DNA of 6,389 nucleotides, taken from Tannerella sp. (GTDB lineage: Bacteria > Bacteroidota > Bacteroidia > Bacteroidales > Tannerellaceae). The notes under the pieces are model-generated. The model saw nothing but the letters and a program-made list of their open reading frames with translations. It ran no database searches and had not been told where the DNA came from. The DNA lies in contig JAITAY010000236.1 of assembly GCA_031283915.1 (NCBI GenBank), positions 1-6,389 of the forward strand, given 5' to 3'. Both the position numbers and the translations under genes were made by a program. This document shows, in pieces, positions 1-6,117 of this stretch (its first letter is position 1; each line of letters begins with the position of its first letter).

Positions 1-123
1 AAGGTTGGCTTTCTACCTCCTTCCCTGCTACTAAGGTTGTTTTGTTCTTTAAATAAGGTGGAAATAAGGTTGGCTTAGCCAAAACTCAAGTTATATAAGG
101 TTTTTGCAATGTTGTTACACAGG
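1..123. other. gene-free left edge with spaced TAAGGT direct repeats
   Basis: No credible coding region is seen here. The 11-mer AAGGTTGGCTT occurs at 1-11 and again exactly at 66-76. The shorter word TAAGGT occurs at 32-37, 54-59, 65-70 and 96-101, with AAGGT also at 1-5. The steps between these copies are about 32, 22, 11 and 31 bases, close to multiples of one DNA helical turn. This could be a set of protein-binding sites or a decayed tandem repeat. I cannot tell which, and the neighbouring gene to the left is outside the window. Confidence 0.4.
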
Positions 124-256
124 AGAGGGCGGTTGGCAGGAAAGCGGCAGTTGGAGGGAAAGGCGTAAAAGTGAGGGTTTGAGCGGACAGCTTCGTCGTA
201 TCACAGAACTACCGACTACTATTCTACTATACTGCACGCGGTATAGTTTTGTGCAT
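124..256 (+). repeat. long inverted repeat, left copy (partner 4187-4327)
   Basis: This stretch is repeated in reverse complement at 4187-4327. By eye the two copies differ at about six positions, plus a 7-base insertion (CAGCTAC) in the right copy next to the near-palindrome. The inner end is the 29-base near-palindrome at 228-256, identical in both copies. The pair encloses the whole glycosidase-like and phosphodiesterase genes. A small open frame on the plus strand across this region (104-334) is not a gene, because it is made of repeat sequence. Confidence 0.9.
228..256 (+). repeat. near-palindromic terminal repeat, forward copy 1
   Basis: The core TATACTGCACGCGGTATA is an imperfect palindrome (8-base arms, one mismatch that becomes a G-U pair in RNA), followed by GTTTTGTGCAT. 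It continues into GGCCCGTCAG, as the other forward copies do (TGCCCGTCAG). It faces two reverse copies at 365-392 and 404-429, so 228-429 looks like a small element with inward-facing ends. Confidence 0.85.
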
Positions 257-289
257 GGCCCGTCAGGGCATTCACCTCCCGTTTATGAA

Positions 290-354
290 TCCCCTACGGG
301 GAACAGGGAAAAGGGATACCCGTTTTTCTATTGATATGATTCCCCTGCGGGGAA
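290..354. repeat. two small GC hairpins within the left repeat element
   Basis: TCCCC-TAC-GGGGA (290-302) and TTCCCC-TGC-GGGGAA (340-354) are perfect short palindromes with three-base loops. Between them, AAAAGGG-ATA-CCCG-TTTT (309-326) is a third possible stem-loop followed by a T run. They lie between forward and reverse copies of the near-palindrome and form the interior of the 228-429 element. They resemble the GCATCC...GGATGC palindromes of the 3879-4105 element in design but not in sequence. Confidence 0.55.
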
Positions 355-364
355 AATATGCACC

Positions 365-392
365 TGCACAAAATCATACCGCGTAAAGTATA
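365..392 (-). repeat. near-palindromic terminal repeat, diverged reverse copy
   Basis: TGCACAAAATCATACCGCG followed by TAAAGTATA is a reverse-orientation copy of the near-palindrome with a few substitutions (AATCAT for AACTAT, TAAAG for TGCAG). It lies 11 bases before a better-kept reverse copy at 404-429, giving a doubled right end. Confidence 0.7.
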
Positions 393-403
393 ACTACCCC
401 TTT

Positions 404-429
404 ATGCACAAAACTATACCGCGCGCAGT
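404..429 (-). repeat. near-palindromic terminal repeat, reverse copy beside the tail of the glycosidase-like gene
   Basis: ATGCACAAAACTATACCGCG followed by CGCAGT is a reverse copy preceded by CCCCTTT, the flank also seen at 4371-4376. It lies one base beyond the stop codon (431-433) of the out-of-frame tail remnant. The repeat may therefore have replaced the last codons of that tail. Read on the minus strand it is a GC-rich near-palindrome followed by TTTT. Confidence 0.8.
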
Positions 430-430
430 C

Positions 431-574
431 TCACAGGTAGATACCGGCTTGTAGACGGCTCGTATCGATGGTTTCTGTTTCGCCGGACACCTGGCGACTC
501 AAGTATTGCTTTCCGTTCAAGTCATACAGACAGCTCCTCAGTCCGGCAAGCGTACATTTAGTTTCAAGGAGGTA
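431..574 (-). pseudogene. out-of-frame remnant of a C-terminal secretion/sorting-tail-like domain
   Basis: On the minus strand, in a frame shifted by one base from the upstream gene, 47 codons are open from 574 to a TGA at 433-431. The product contains LYDLNGK, then SGETETIDTSRLQAGIYL. That spacing (YDLNGK...V.G....ID...L.AGIYL) is the signature of the Por-secretion-tail/T9SS C-terminal family and its relatives in Bacteroidota, which close secreted proteins. It ends right after AGIYL, whereas such tails usually run a few residues further. It overlaps the last 37 bases of the upstream gene. The simplest reading is that the glycosidase-like gene once read through into this tail and a one-base deletion (or equivalent) near 541-570 put a stop in front of it. 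A sequencing error or a programmed shift are alternatives; I see no classic slippery heptamer. Confidence 0.6.
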
Positions 575-2508
575 TTATTGAGCGCGACTGTTTCGTTGCT
601 AACGAAATAGGGATTGGCTTTGAGTTGTGCGAACGCCAGCCAGGCCGTGCTTGCCAGCGAAATGCGATGGTCGTAGACCCAGGGGATTGCCACCAGTCCA
701 CCCCCTTCGGTCGCAATAAAACTTTCGAATCCGGTGGTCAATCCGTCGATGCTTGCCGAACAGATGCTGCCGTCGTCTTCCGCCGCATCGTTGAGGTAGC
801 GCATCAGCCGTTCGTACTCGGCCGTCTTTCCCAATAACGCCGCAGCTACTGCAAGCTGTGCTGTTCCCTCGTTCCACTGCCCGTCGCAGTTCTGATTGTA
901 GTCCACACCTTCGCCCACCTTGAACGTCTGTTCGATAAATGCATATACCTGTTCCGAATCCCAGCGACCATCTGCTTCGCGGTCGTCCGTCAGTGTCAGG
1001 ATAGCCCATGTATTCGTGTCGAGCGGCTTGTTTGCACGGTTGATCGTGATGCCGTCCGTACCCGTGCCGGTATAAAAACATCCGTTTTCATACATCGCCA
1101 GGACAAAGTCGCGTGCTTCCCGGGCTGCCGCCAGATATTTTTCGGCATCCTGCGGTTTTGTTTCTTTTAATAACCGATACAGGTGCGTGCAGGCCGATAT
1201 CAAGTCAATATTGTGTTCGGTGCTTTTATAGGTCAGCTTTTCCGTTTGGCCTTCCCAACCTTCTTCGCCACCGGTGAAACCGCCCAGTGCATCGTTTGTA
1301 CTGTAATTTTGCAGGATATAGTCGGCCATTGTCACCGCCGCATCCAGGTATCCAGGCGTGTTCGTCTCATCGCAGACGGTCAACAAGGCTTCTATAGCCC
1401 ACGCCATTACGCCGGTATTGATGGATACCGCATAACGGTCTTCGTACCATATGACGGCCTCCGTATTGTAAAAGCCCGGCAGCATGGCAAATTCGCCTCC
1501 TTGCGGGGATTGCCATCCGGGAAATGAGACGGGCGACCCGTTTGCATACGCATTGCGAAGCGGCCCTGGTTCGTAATAACGGTCATGCTCTACACAATAG
1601 GTCAGCGCGTCGGCTATCTGCCGCGCATACGCAAGATGACCGCTCTTTACCATCGCTATGGCCAGCAGGGCATTGTCGTAGGTGTAAGCAAAGTTGTTTA
1701 TGAACGACCGCTCGTCGCTCAAAGGGAGAATCCCGCAGGAGCGCAGGAACAGAGGGTCATGACGTTCCGTATCAAAGTGGTAGACAATATCGTCCAGATC
1801 GAACTCCAAGGTTTGCAGGCTTGTGTTCTCTATTTGCGAAGTAACCCATGCAAAGCCGCAACCAATTTTTGACAAATCGGCCCGCTGCAGGTTGATGGTA
1901 TATTCCTTCCATTCGGAAGAGAGGGTAATGAAACCGTCTCCCTCGTCGGTCAGGAAAACCTGGTCGGAATCGTGATATGGTTCTGTCGTACCGCCTAATC
2001 CGCCCATATAAAACTTGACACGTTCCCGGCCTGTCTTGCCGCGCGCCTTGAAAGTCAGTTTCGTGGCGCCGCGCAAATCGAAACCGGTGTCGTGCTGGCC
2101 GAAATCCAGTTCGGGCATAATGGAATTACCGGCCAGCCGGCCGGTAATAAACATGAAGCCGTTCCAGTCCCGCGGAGTCAGCGAATAGGTGACATGTATG
2201 CAGGTTACGCCGTAGGGCGATGCCGCCGCTTCGTTCATCACCGGATGGATCTTCTTATCAGGATTGAGTATCGCACGCTGCGTATAGAGCATACTCCCGT
2301 CGCCGAAATCGCGATACACCACCTGTTTTTTGTTCTCTTCGCCTATTTCCTTAAGCAGGTAATGGATGGCTGGCGAATCGGTCGTCGTTTCTTCTTCCGT
2401 ACTTTCCGGGCTGCTGTTTGTACTCTTTGGAAAACAATTTCCGGAGAGCGCTATGGTCATTCCGAGAATCATCCCGACGCATTTTGTTCTTGTGTTCATT
2501 GTTCTCAT
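538..2508 (-). CDS. secreted two-domain glycosidase-like protein (jelly-roll domain plus six-hairpin barrel)
   Basis: This 656-residue protein starts with a signal sequence: basic MRTMNTRTK, a hydrophobic run at about 11-23, then NC at 24-25. The lipobox is poor (Asn at -1), but the Ser/Thr/Glu-rich linker at 28-45 fits an exported protein. Residues about 60-247 look like a beta-jelly roll of the carbohydrate-binding kind (FDLRGATKLTFKARG at 143-157, SSEWKEYTINL at 197-207). Residues about 250-636 look like an (alpha/alpha)6 barrel of the six-hairpin glycosidase superfamily, with helix-loop motifs NFAYTYDNALLAIA (272-285), TEHNIDLIS (430-438), DTNTWAIL (497-504) and WNEGTAQLA (545-553). Conserved Asp and Glu in these loops are candidate catalytic residues. 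I cannot assign a GH family or substrate. ATG at 2508 or 2499 is possible; both follow an A-rich stretch. It begins 25 bases after the phosphodiesterase gene, so it is probably co-transcribed. Its end appears truncated by frameshift (see 431-574). Confidence 0.88.
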   Translation of the reverse strand: MRTMNTRTKCVGMILGMTIALSGNCFPKSTNSSPESTEEETTTDSPAIHYLLKEIGEENKKQVVYRDFGDGSMLYTQRAILNPDKKIHPVMNEAAASPYGVTCIHVTYSLTPRDWNGFMFITGRLAGNSIMPELDFGQHDTGFDLRGATKLTFKARGKTGRERVKFYMGGLGGTTEPYHDSDQVFLTDEGDGFITLSSEWKEYTINLQRADLSKIGCGFAWVTSQIENTSLQTLEFDLDDIVYHFDTERHDPLFLRSCGILPLSDERSFINNFAYTYDNALLAIAMVKSGHLAYARQIADALTYCVEHDRYYEPGPLRNAYANGSPVSFPGWQSPQGGEFAMLPGFYNTEAVIWYEDRYAVSINTGVMAWAIEALLTVCDETNTPGYLDAAVTMADYILQNYSTNDALGGFTGGEEGWEGQTEKLTYKSTEHNIDLISACTHLYRLLKETKPQDAEKYLAAAREARDFVLAMYENGCFYTGTGTDGITINRANKPLDTNTWAILTLTDDREADGRWDSEQVYAFIEQTFKVGEGVDYNQNCDGQWNEGTAQLAVAAALLGKTAEYERLMRYLNDAAEDDGSICSASIDGLTTGFESFIATEGGGLVAIPWVYDHRISLASTAWLAFAQLKANPYFVSNETVALNNTSLKLNVRLPD

Positions 2509-2533
2509 TTTTTGTTTTGGATGCTTCTGCGGC

Positions 2534-3748
2534 TTATTTTTCCACGCCTTTGTCGTCCGTGATTTTATAGATCGCCGTCACTTTCACGCTCTCGCCTTTG
2601 TCGCTGAACATTTTGGCATTGACGACCGTGGTCTTTTCTACGGTGAAAGGCGCTTCATAGACAGGCGATTCAGCCGTCGGGATGGATTCGTCCGTCGTAT
2701 AGCGGATGACGCCTTCCGTACCTTCCGGAGGCAGGAGGGTGACCGTCGCCCGGTCGATAAACTCCCCGCCGAAAGGCGCTTTGTATGTCTCGGACGCAAA
2801 ACGCGGCGAAGGCAGCACGTCCCACTCTTTCCACAGGTTATCCGGCTCGTCGAAGCCCGTGTATGCCGGTTTGGTCGGGCGTCCCGTCCACACCTGCGGC
2901 GCCTTCAGACCCAACGCAAACGCGACGTCGGCCGCCACGTCGTACTTGTATATCTGCTGCTGAATGTGATAATGCTGTTTGACGCCCTTGCCGGAGAAAA
3001 TGATGGGCGTCGCCAGTTCATCGTACGTATTGCCGCCGTGGCCGTGGAAAATACCGCCGTGGTCGCCGACTACCATGACCAGGGTCTTGTCGGCTATACC
3101 GGCCTGCTGCACGGCCTCGACAATTATGCGGACGTGCGTATCGGTTTCTTCGATATACTTCACATATCCGGGCGACATGTGTCCGTCTTCATGCCCCGCA
3201 TGGTCTATCCCGTCCAGTTGGATAAACAGAAAATGCGGCTTCTTTTCAAGAATATACTCCGCCGACTTCTGCGCCGTTTCCAGTTGCGTGGGATACGTCT
3301 CCGACTTGTTCAGCAGCGCATCTTCCAACATACACCGAAAGTCGCCCCAGTGATAGATGGCTCCCAGTTCGGCATCCGGTTTCTGTTCGCGGATAATCCT
3401 GAAAATGTTGGGAAACGAACGGTCTTTACTCATCACCGGATAGGGAAAGTTGAAATCGTTGGCTTTCCACCCGTTATTAGTGGCGCCGGTTATTTCCGGC
3501 CCCGCGCCGCACAGCATCGCATTCCAGTTCGGCGTACTTACCGAGGGCAGGACGCAACGAACGGTATAACTGTATGCACCGTGATGCAGCATACTGTCCA
3601 TAAAAGGCGTTGTCGAAGCCCGGAAACCGGTGCTGCTCAAGCCGTCAAGACCTATGACGACTACGTGTTCTATTCCCTTGGGATACTTGTCCTGCTGTTG
3701 GCAGGCAACTAACATTACACAAAAAACAATGGTTACTAACTTCTTCAT
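2534..3748 (-). CDS. lipoprotein phosphodiesterase of the alkaline phosphatase superfamily with a chitobiase-like C-terminal domain
   Basis: The 404-residue product begins MKKLVTIVFCVMLVAC, a clean lipoprotein signal (lipobox LVAC, Cys16), so it should be membrane-anchored. Residues about 26-290 match the type I phosphodiesterase/nucleotide pyrophosphatase branch of the alkaline phosphatase fold. Asp35 (VIGLDG) is a metal ligand, Thr72 in PSVSTPNW is the likely nucleophile, Asp182 and His186 in DHAGH form the second metal motif, and Asp229-His230 (GDHGG) with nearby His235/His237 complete the two-metal site. YDVAADVAFALGL (269-281) followed by WTGRP is the usual closing helix of this fold. 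Residues about 328-396 (RYTTDESIPTAESPVYEAPF) form a chitobiase C-terminal/Fn3-associated beta domain, probably a glycan-contacting or spacer module. The family hydrolyses phosphodiesters or phosphomonoesters; the substrate here is unknown, and glycan-linked phosphate is a guess from the neighbour gene. It is the first gene of a probable two-gene unit. Confidence 0.9.
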   Translation of the reverse strand: MKKLVTIVFCVMLVACQQQDKYPKGIEHVVVIGLDGLSSTGFRASTTPFMDSMLHHGAYSYTVRCVLPSVSTPNWNAMLCGAGPEITGATNNGWKANDFNFPYPVMSKDRSFPNIFRIIREQKPDAELGAIYHWGDFRCMLEDALLNKSETYPTQLETAQKSAEYILEKKPHFLFIQLDGIDHAGHEDGHMSPGYVKYIEETDTHVRIIVEAVQQAGIADKTLVMVVGDHGGIFHGHGGNTYDELATPIIFSGKGVKQHYHIQQQIYKYDVAADVAFALGLKAPQVWTGRPTKPAYTGFDEPDNLWKEWDVLPSPRFASETYKAPFGGEFIDRATVTLLPPEGTEGVIRYTTDESIPTAESPVYEAPFTVEKTTVVNAKMFSDKGESVKVTAIYKITDDKGVEK

Positions 3749-3808
3749 TTTATCTGTTCATTTATTGATTATTTGACATAAGAACGAAATTCCCGGCAAA
3801 ACCCCTAA
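3749..3808 (-). promoter_or_regulatory. leader of the phosphodiesterase gene with a shared TTAGGGGTTTT motif
   Basis: Read toward the gene, the motif TTAGGGGTTTT (plus-strand AAAACCCCTAA, 3798-3808) lies 49 bases before the ATG. It is followed by CC, then TTTCG and AAATAA. The same order with similar spacing occurs before the beta-helix gene (6118-6167). The last 20 bases before the ATG are A/T-rich with no Shine-Dalgarno sequence, as usual in Bacteroidota. TTTG followed 16 bases later by TATGTCAA is only a weak match to the Bacteroides -33/-7 promoter, so the transcription start is not assigned. Confidence 0.4.
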
Positions 3809-3814
3809 AATGTG

Positions 3815-3842
3815 ATACTGCACGCGGTATAATTTTGTGCAT
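3815..3842 (+). repeat. near-palindromic terminal repeat, forward copy 2
   Basis: ATACTGCACGCGGTAT followed by AATTTTGTGCAT is a forward copy with one change (AATTTT for AGTTTT). It continues into TGCCCGTCAG, the forward-type flank. It forms the left end of the spacer element whose right ends are the reverse copies at 4187-4215 and 4377-4405. Confidence 0.85.
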
Positions 3843-3878
3843 TGCCCGTCAGCATGGAAAAGGGCATCTGCCCCGTCA

Positions 3879-4105
3879 GTTAAAACTCAATGTCATCAAG
3901 TTAAGCCATAAAATGCTGTGGCAAAGAGCATCCCGTCAGGGATGCATCGCTCGGTAGCATTTTTACGACGTCTCTATCCGCATCCCGTTAGGGATGCATC
4001 CTTAACAGGATGCAATACAGGGTTATACCGGTTTATCTACCGGGCGATGCATCCCTGACGGGATGCCGGAAACAAAATCTTAACTTGATGACATTGAGTT
4101 AAAAC
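3879..4105. repeat. 227-base nested inverted repeat with four GCATCC...GGATGC palindromes
   Basis: The outer arms 3879-3905 and 4079-4105 are complementary over 27 bases with two mismatches; the inner 22 are perfect. A second pair of arms, 3928-3957 and 4037-4066, is complementary at 29 of 30 positions. The loop between them carries two more palindromes. The four 18-base palindromes are 3928-3945 (loop GTCA), 3980-3997 (GTTA), 3996-4013 (TAAC, overlapping the last by two bases) and 4049-4066 (TGAC). The whole could fold as one large imperfect hairpin in RNA or a cruciform in DNA. No open frame of interest is present. It is the core of the 671-base spacer between the beta-helix and phosphodiesterase genes. 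Confidence 0.9.
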
Positions 4106-4186
4106 GGACGGCAATGTGGGGGGATTGGGCTAAGGCCCTGCGGAGGCGCTGTTGCACTTTTTTTTCTAACCACTAACCACCTCTTT
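4106..4186. other. spacer with GGGC-TAAG-GCCC stem, T8 tract and CTAACCA tract
   Basis: Within the gene-free spacer this part holds a short GGGC/GCCC stem (about 4127-4138), a run of eight T (4158-4165) and the tandem CTAACCA-type words at 4167-4180. The stem is too far from the T run to be a convincing terminator. The CTAACCA words recur in reverse complement at 6188-6205, again beside a near-palindrome. Confidence 0.4.
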
Positions 4187-4215
4187 ATGCACAAAACTAT
4201 ACCGCGTGCAGTATA
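4187..4215 (-). repeat. near-palindromic terminal repeat, reverse copy
   Basis: This exact reverse complement of the copy at 228-256 is preceded by CTCTTT, the reverse-type flank (ending TTTATGCAC). It is the inner end of the long inverted repeat 4187-4327. Confidence 0.88.
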
Positions 4216-4327
4216 GTAGCTGGTAGAATAGTAGTCGGTAGTTCTGTGATACGACGAAGCTGTCCGCTCAAACCCTCACGTTTACGTCTTTCCCTCCAAC
4301 GGCCGCTTTTCTGCCAAAAGCCCTCTA
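4187..4327 (-). repeat. long inverted repeat, right copy (partner 124-256)
   Basis: This is the reverse complement of 124-256 with about six substitutions and an extra 7 bases (4216-4222 region, GTAGCTG) beside the near-palindrome. High identity over more than 130 bases in non-coding DNA implies recent duplication, gene conversion or mobility. With its partner it encloses the phosphodiesterase and glycosidase-like genes, about 3.9 kb between inner ends. Confidence 0.9.
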
Positions 4328-4376
4328 CTAACTACTTGCTACTAACTACTAACTACTATCTACTAACTCCCCCTTT
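4324..4376. repeat. degenerate CTAACTA tandem tract
   Basis: The sequence is a run of CTACTAACTAC-like words (TACTAACTACT repeated with small changes), then TCCCCCTTT before the next reverse near-palindrome at 4377. It is a low-complexity tract with about 7-base periodicity. Similar CTAACCA or TAGTAGT-type words flank other copies of the near-palindrome (211-227, 4167-4180, 4211-4240, 6188-6205), so the tract seems to belong to the element. Confidence 0.65.
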
Positions 4377-4405
4377 ATGCACAAAACTATACCGCGTGCA
4401 GTATA
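4377..4405 (-). repeat. near-palindromic terminal repeat, reverse copy beside the beta-helix gene
   Basis: This is an identical reverse copy of the 29-base repeat, preceded by CCCCCTTT. It lies 14 bases beyond the stop codon of the beta-helix gene and is the outer right end of the spacer element begun at 3815. Confidence 0.88.
4383..4405 (-). terminator. possible intrinsic terminator of the beta-helix gene, formed by the repeat
   Basis: On the minus strand the RNA would fold TATACTG-CACG-CGGTATA (4405-4388; seven pairs, one G-U), followed after one G by TTTT (4386-4383). It begins 14 bases past the TAA of the beta-helix gene in the right orientation. The stem is short and the U run only four long, so termination may be partial. 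Every copy of the repeat has this stem-plus-TTTT layout. Confidence 0.4.
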
Positions 4406-4419
4406 TCATTATTTTGACG

Positions 4420-6117
4420 TTATTCGTTCGCAAACAGTACGGACGGGTCTTTGCCCTTGCGTACCGTGCAGCCGGCATTGTCCGTCAGGCGCACCGAGTC
4501 GTCATCTTCGTCCATCAGCACAAGCCCCGTGGCTCCTTTGAAGATGTTTCCGGAAGCGGTGATGTCGCGGCCGTTTTCCGCAAAATGAATCACGGCGGCG
4601 GCTTCCGGCGAGGTCACGAAAATGTTATCCGACAGGATGACCGGCCCGTAGAGAGCGCCCTTTTGATAGGTGGAAAAGTAAAGTTCGGGAAACGATTGCC
4701 AGTCGCCGGTTTTGAAATCCCGCCGTCCCTGCCGCGGATCCTTGATGCCCTTTGTGGTGTTGTTGACGAAGATGTTTCCCTGGATAATCAGGTTCCCGGG
4801 CTGGTTGATCCAGCAGCCCCGACCGCCGTTGCGGAAAATGTTTCCGACGAGGGTGACGTCTTCGTTTGAGCGTTCGATGCTCAGTACCCGCGAGCCGTTG
4901 GTGCCGTCCACCGTATTGCCGGTGATCGTCGAGTTCTTGCTGTATTCCGCAAGGAAAAATGCACCCATACGCGCTCCCAGGATCTGATTGTTTGCAATCA
5001 GGTTGTTGTGACTGCAGTAGACATGCATGGCGTCACCCAGCGCGCTGATGGTGCAGCCCGTGATCCGGGTGTTTTTGCAGCGCTGGAGGTCGATGCAGCC
5101 TTTGCCCGGGCCGGCGCCGGCGGGCGCGTAGAGATCCATAAAAGCATGCCAGAGGTTCGAGATGAGCTTGAGCTGCCCGCCGCCGGCGCCGTCGAAGACA
5201 ATCGGCTGTCCGCCCTTCGTTTCGCTCACGGTGACGTATTCGGGCGTCGATTCCGCCACGTAATATCGTTTGCCCTTCACGATGTTTGCGGGCAGCCGGT
5301 CGTTGTAGAAGCACAGCGTCTGGTCTGCCGGCAGCGGGTCGGAGGCGTTGTTGAAATACACCTTGTCGCTGCCGTCGCTGATGCGGATCTTTTCGCGGAT
5401 CAGTTCGCTGAAAAAATACTTTTGTGCCATGGCGACTTCGGCCGGCGTATAATCCTCGGCAAAAACGAGCAGCTGCCAGAGGTAGCCGTAGTCCCACATG
5501 AACTTGCCGGTTTGAAGGAGGGTGCAGTTTTCGACGGACACGTTCGTGGCAAAGTTGATGTCCGTATTCTCGGCCGTATCTTCCTCCAGCCCGGTGTATC
5601 CGATCACGTTGACCACAGCGCCGGCCACGCGCTCGGAACGGATGTCGCGGAACGTCAGCCGGTCGGTCGTACCCTTTTCCGAGGTCGAGACAACGAAGAT
5701 ACGGGTCGTCACATTGGGTTCCCACGTATTCTCCGTCCCGTCGGGATGGAAGCAATAGCCTCTGAAAAATCCGCCTGTCCAGGAAAAGTTGACGACGTCC
5801 CTCCCTTCAAACAGGATGATGCGTGCCTGATCGCCCAGCGTGCGCGGCAGGAAGAACCGGGCGCCGACGGCGGAGACCGCAGTGTTGGAAGGCAGGGGCA
5901 GCGGCTCGTCGCCACAGAGGAAGTAATCGCCGGGCGGGATGGTAACCGTACCGCCTCCGGCAGCGTCTACGGCTTCCAGCAGACGCCGGAAGGCCGGCGT
6001 GTCGTCCGTAACGCCGTCGGCATGGGGATGACAGTCGGCCAGATGAAATACCCCGTCCGGCCGGCCGCATCCTGCACATATTATGCAGGCAAGAAAAAAC
6101 AAACTGATTCTTTTCAT
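4420..6117 (-). CDS. lipoprotein with pectate-lyase-like right-handed beta-helix and an inserted domain
   Basis: I start the protein at the ATG at 6117 (565 residues) because MKRISLFFLACIICAGC is a lipoprotein signal (Cys17); the longer frame opened by an ATG at 6183 would bury it behind 22 non-signal residues. Residues about 28-100 are a classic pectate-lyase superfamily N-cap (ADGVTDDTPAFRRLLEAV, then AAGGGTVTIPPGDY). Beta-helix coils run to about 205 and resume at about 320, with repeated GN-x-F turns (TITGNTV 397-403, LVGNIF 423-428, IIQGNIF 444-450, LSDNIF 495-500, ASGNIF 521-526). Residues about 207-320 interrupt the helix. A charged helical stretch is followed by LPANIVKGKRYYVAE and VTVSETKGGQPIVFDGAGGG, which resembles a small beta domain common in phage tail and adhesin proteins. 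Such helices are polysaccharide lyases, GH28-like hydrolases or epimerases; I cannot place catalytic residues or substrate. Sampled lines (5101-5160, 5641-5700) are 58-65% G+C, richer than sampled lines of the glycosidase-like gene. Confidence 0.88.
   Translation of the reverse strand: MKRISLFFLACIICAGCGRPDGVFHLADCHPHADGVTDDTPAFRRLLEAVDAAGGGTVTIPPGDYFLCGDEPLPLPSNTAVSAVGARFFLPRTLGDQARIILFEGRDVVNFSWTGGFFRGYCFHPDGTENTWEPNVTTRIFVVSTSEKGTTDRLTFRDIRSERVAGAVVNVIGYTGLEEDTAENTDINFATNVSVENCTLLQTGKFMWDYGYLWQLLVFAEDYTPAEVAMAQKYFFSELIREKIRISDGSDKVYFNNASDPLPADQTLCFYNDRLPANIVKGKRYYVAESTPEYVTVSETKGGQPIVFDGAGGGQLKLISNLWHAFMDLYAPAGAGPGKGCIDLQRCKNTRITGCTISALGDAMHVYCSHNNLIANNQILGARMGAFFLAEYSKNSTITGNTVDGTNGSRVLSIERSNEDVTLVGNIFRNGGRGCWINQPGNLIIQGNIFVNNTTKGIKDPRQGRRDFKTGDWQSFPELYFSTYQKGALYGPVILSDNIFVTSPEAAAVIHFAENGRDITASGNIFKGATGLVLMDEDDDSVRLTDNAGCTVRKGKDPSVLFANE

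Noticed and set aside
104..334. 76-residue plus-strand open frame
   Set aside because: It lies entirely on repeat DNA (long inverted repeat, near-palindrome, small hairpins), has no start signal, and its product has no recognisable feature.
2366..3712. 448-residue plus-strand open frame
   Set aside because: It is antisense to the phosphodiesterase gene, whose motifs are unmistakable. Its product is rich in Arg, His and Phe and has no domain pattern, as expected for a shadow frame in moderately GC-rich coding DNA.
3928..4066. CRISPR-like array from the repeated GCATCC palindromes
   Set aside because: Repeats are in both orientations, spacing is irregular (two even overlap), and no unique spacers of constant length or cas genes are seen.
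4127..4165. intrinsic terminator from the GGGC/GCCC stem and T8 run
   Set aside because: About 20 bases separate the stem and the T run, and no plus-strand gene precedes it.
124..4327. classical composite transposon or invertible promoter with its own recombinase
   Set aside because: No transposase, integrase or invertase gene lies in the window. The repeats suggest mobility or recombination but not an autonomous element.
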